9,015 nt of DNA from JBOHPP01 sp050731755. GTDB lineage: Bacteria; Methylomirabilota; Methylomirabilia; Rokubacteriales; CSP1-6. Location of the stretch: positions 1-9,015 of the forward strand of contig JBOHPP010000032.1 in NCBI GenBank assembly GCA_050731755.1, written 5' to 3'. Positions 7,431-9,015 of this stretch are shown here, piece by piece (within the stretch, counting starts at the first letter, position 1; each line of letters begins with the position of its first letter). The notes under the pieces are model-generated. The model saw only the letters and a program-made list of their open reading frames with translations, was not told where the DNA came from and did no database searches. The position numbers and the translations under genes were made by a program.

Positions 7431-8363
7431 TCAGATCAGGCGTTCGCGCAAATGGCGCCGGGCGCGGGTCACCATCCCCGGCCGGTGGGCGTAGATCGCA
7501 CCCAGGCGGGCATACGCATCGGCCGACAGCGGCTGGCGGGCGGCCAGCGCTCGCCGGGCGCCGCGGACGGCGTCGAGAATCCCTCGGGCCCAGGCACCGG
7601 GCTGGCCGGCCCGGACCGCGCAGAAGGCCATCAGGAGCAGATCCTGGACGATCACCGCGGCGGCGCGCCGTGGGCGGTGGTTGCGCAGGGCGACCCAGAT
7701 CGCGTTGCGGGTGAACGTGTAGTAGATGCGGCTCGACGGCCGCACCGACGACTCGACCAGGTGCTGCACGCGCACGGTTGGCGTGTACACCAGCTCGTGT
7801 CCGGCGGCGACCAGTCTCAGCGCCAGGTCCCAGCCCTCGTGGCCGATGAAGAAGGGCGCCCAGTAGCCGCCGGCGGCCAGGAACGCCGAGCGGCGGCAGG
7901 CCGAAGCCCCTTCCAGCACGTAGCTGGTCGCGAACTCGTGCTCGGCCCAGCGGTCGGGGTCGCGGGGATGGCACCAGTCGCGGCGACTGAGCCGGCCGTC
8001 GGGACCCACGATCATGAAGTTTACGACGGCAGCGCGGGGATGGCGGGCGAAGACGCCGAGGCCCCGCTCGACGTCGTCGGGGCTGGAGAACAGCACGTCG
8101 TTGTCGAGCGTGAACACGACGTCGCCCTTGGCCGCGGCGACACCGGCGTTGCGAGCGGCGGCGCCCAGGTTCTCGGGCAATCGCACGAGGCGCACGTCCG
8201 GGAACTCACGCCGCACCATCTCGGCGCTGCCGTCGGTGGAGGCGTTGTCGACGGCGATGATTTCCAGCCCCGGGACGCGCTGTTGCCGGGCCGCCTCCAG
8301 GGCGCGCCGGAGCACGTCGCGCCGCTGATAGTTGAGGATGGCGATGGACGCGGTCAGGCTCAA
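7431..8363 (-). CDS. GT2 family glycosyltransferase (rhamnosyltransferase-like)
   Basis: An inverting GT-A glycosyltransferase, 310 residues from the chosen start, likely adding a sugar to a polysaccharide or lipid-linked glycan at the cytoplasmic face. Seen are the nucleotide-binding start SIAILNYQRRD (6-16), VDNASTDGS (38-46), ENLGAAARNAG (64-74), the metal-binding DND triad (87-89) and an acid/base-type motif GHEGWDLALRL (174-184). A moderately hydrophobic stretch near 235-250 may be membrane-associated. The order resembles WbbL-type rhamnosyltransferases; donor and acceptor are not known. The chosen start is TTG at 8363, whose TTGA overlaps the upstream TGA stop and which has AGGTG five bases before it. 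A GTG at 8387 would add 8 residues and is the main alternative. The overlap with the FemAB-like gene implies coupled expression. Confidence 0.9.
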   Translation of the reverse strand: MSLTASIAILNYQRRDVLRRALEAARQQRVPGLEIIAVDNASTDGSAEMVRREFPDVRLVRLPENLGAAARNAGVAAAKGDVVFTLDNDVLFSSPDDVERGLGVFARHPRAAVVNFMIVGPDGRLSRRDWCHPRDPDRWAEHEFATSYVLEGASACRRSAFLAAGGYWAPFFIGHEGWDLALRLVAAGHELVYTPTVRVQHLVESSVRPSSRIYYTFTRNAIWVALRNHRPRRAAAVIVQDLLLMAFCAVRAGQPGAWARGILDAVRGARRALAARQPLSADAYARLGAIYAHRPGMVTRARRHLRERLI

Positions 8364-9015
8364 TTCGGCACCTGGCCTCGGATCCACGGCCCCAGGACGT
8401 TGGTCAGGGGCAGCGGCAAGCGTTTCCAGGCGGCCACCAAGGGGGCGAAGCGGCCGGCGTCACGATCGACCGGCGGCGGCGCGCCGGCGTCGACGTCGAT
8501 GAAGATCCACGGCAGCGGCCAGGGCTCCGCCCCCCACTGCCGCTTGAACTCGAACGTCCCCGCGTTCCGGAAGGACCGCCCGAAATCGAGGACCCGATAG
8601 CCAGAAGCGCACCCGAACCGGATAACCTCCCAGTACAGGGTGAAGTTCGGGCAGAGGGCGAAGGCGTCTCGGAGCGAGGAGACCCACGGCACCATGATGG
8701 TGTCGCGGAAGAACAGGCAGACGGCGGCGCCCACGGCGCGATTTCCGGCGTCGCGGACGAGGAGGACCCGGGCGCTCTCGCCGAGCTCGGCCAGGATGAG
8801 CGTGAAGAAGCGACGGCTGTGCACGGGCGAGCCCAGGTCCCGCATGTTGGCCGCGAACACGGGATAGAAGTCGTCGAGCAGTTCAGCGCCGCCCCAGGTG
8901 GTGGTGAGGCCGTTCTTCTGCCCCTTGCGCACCCGGTTGCGGCGCTCCGAGGGCAGGGCCTTCCAGACTGCCGCCTCGCTGGTGAGCGGCATCAACATGG
9001 TCACCCGGTCGCCGG
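8360..9015 (-). CDS. FemAB-like acyltransferase, XrtA/PEP-CTERM-associated type (5' end outside window)
   Basis: The C-terminal two thirds or so of a GNAT-fold FemAB-like protein; about 218 residues are visible and the frame stays open to the right edge, so the start lies beyond it. The GTG at 9004 is not convincing as a start because the residues before it (GDR) continue the family pattern. Visible marks are WKALPSERRNRVRKG, ELLDDFYPVFAANMRDLGSP, FFRDTIMVPWVSSLR, LYWEVIRFGC, VLDFGRS and FKRQWGAEPWPL. This series matches, from memory, the FemAB family tied to exosortase XrtA/PEP-CTERM exopolysaccharide loci rather than the Staphylococcus FemX group. Classical Fem proteins move an amino acid from tRNA to a peptidoglycan precursor; the substrate of this branch is not known to me. 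The stop overlaps the GT2 start. Confidence 0.88.
   Translation of the reverse strand, partial: GDRVTMLMPLTSEAAVWKALPSERRNRVRKGQKNGLTTTWGGAELLDDFYPVFAANMRDLGSPVHSRRFFTLILAELGESARVLLVRDAGNRAVGAAVCLFFRDTIMVPWVSSLRDAFALCPNFTLYWEVIRFGCASGYRVLDFGRSFRNAGTFEFKRQWGAEPWPLPWIFIDVDAGAPPPVDRDAGRFAPLVAAWKRLPLPLTNVLGPWIRGQVPN

Noticed and set aside
7971..7986. TGGCAC on the + strand as a second sigma-54 promoter
   Set aside because: The GC of the -12 element is not at the required distance, and the site lies inside the GT2 gene on the opposite strand with no gene start downstream.
7056..8600. 514-codon open frame on the + strand
   Set aside because: It lies opposite the PBP start, GT2 and FemAB-like genes, all with clear family motifs. 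Its translation is rich in Gly, Arg, Ala and His with no fold-like pattern, as expected of antisense frames in GC-rich DNA.
9002..9004. GTG as the start of the FemAB-like gene
   Set aside because: The frame is open to the window edge, the preceding residues fit the family, and the visible part is much shorter than whole family members.

Overview
The window is GC-rich chromosomal DNA from a bacterium, densely coding, with nine genes visible in four blocks of alternating strand and no non-coding stretch over 300 bases. I see no tRNA, rRNA, CRISPR array, insertion sequence, phage gene or long direct repeat. Several features point to a Gram-negative-type, non-actinobacterial organism: a sigma-54 activator of the NtrC class, a lipoprotein with a glycine zipper, a class A penicillin-binding protein with a UB2H-like region as in PBP1B, and a FemAB-like protein of the exosortase/PEP-CTERM-associated kind. 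The gene mix and style resemble uncultured soil lineages such as Methylomirabilota/Rokubacteria or deltaproteobacterial-type groups. That placement is a guess from pattern memory and not something the sequence proves.

Layout. Block 1 (+, 1-2146) is a two-component system: the cytoplasmic half of a sensor histidine kinase cut by the left edge, overlapping an NtrC-family sigma-54-dependent response regulator. A GC-rich hairpin follows it. Block 2 (-, 2704-2194) is a two-gene unit for small envelope proteins: a glycine-zipper lipoprotein, then a secreted 97-residue protein with a small beta-type domain. Block 3 (+, 2822-4973) runs away from block 2: a GT4 glycosyltransferase of the Corynebacterium-type glycogen synthase/GlgM family, a NagD-like HAD phosphatase starting 4 bases later, and a 49-residue lmo0937-type membrane peptide with its own strong ribosome binding site and a possible sigma-54 promoter. 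Block 4 (-, 9015-5013) reads a FemAB-like acyltransferase (cut by the right edge), a GT2 glycosyltransferase and a bifunctional PBP1B-type peptidoglycan synthase. A perfect 15-bp inverted repeat separates the convergent ends of blocks 3 and 4.

How the genes may work together. Block 4 looks like a surface-polysaccharide/cell-wall unit. The FemAB type seen here is known mainly from XrtA exosortase exopolysaccharide loci, so such a locus may continue past the right edge. Block 3 joins a cytoplasmic alpha-glucan enzyme to a small-molecule phosphatase. Block 1 could control sigma-54 promoters, one candidate for which lies in this window. I found nothing that clearly amounts to an undescribed defence or mobile system. 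The most interesting points are the FemAB-GT2-PBP cassette and the possible sigma-54 site ahead of the tiny membrane peptide.
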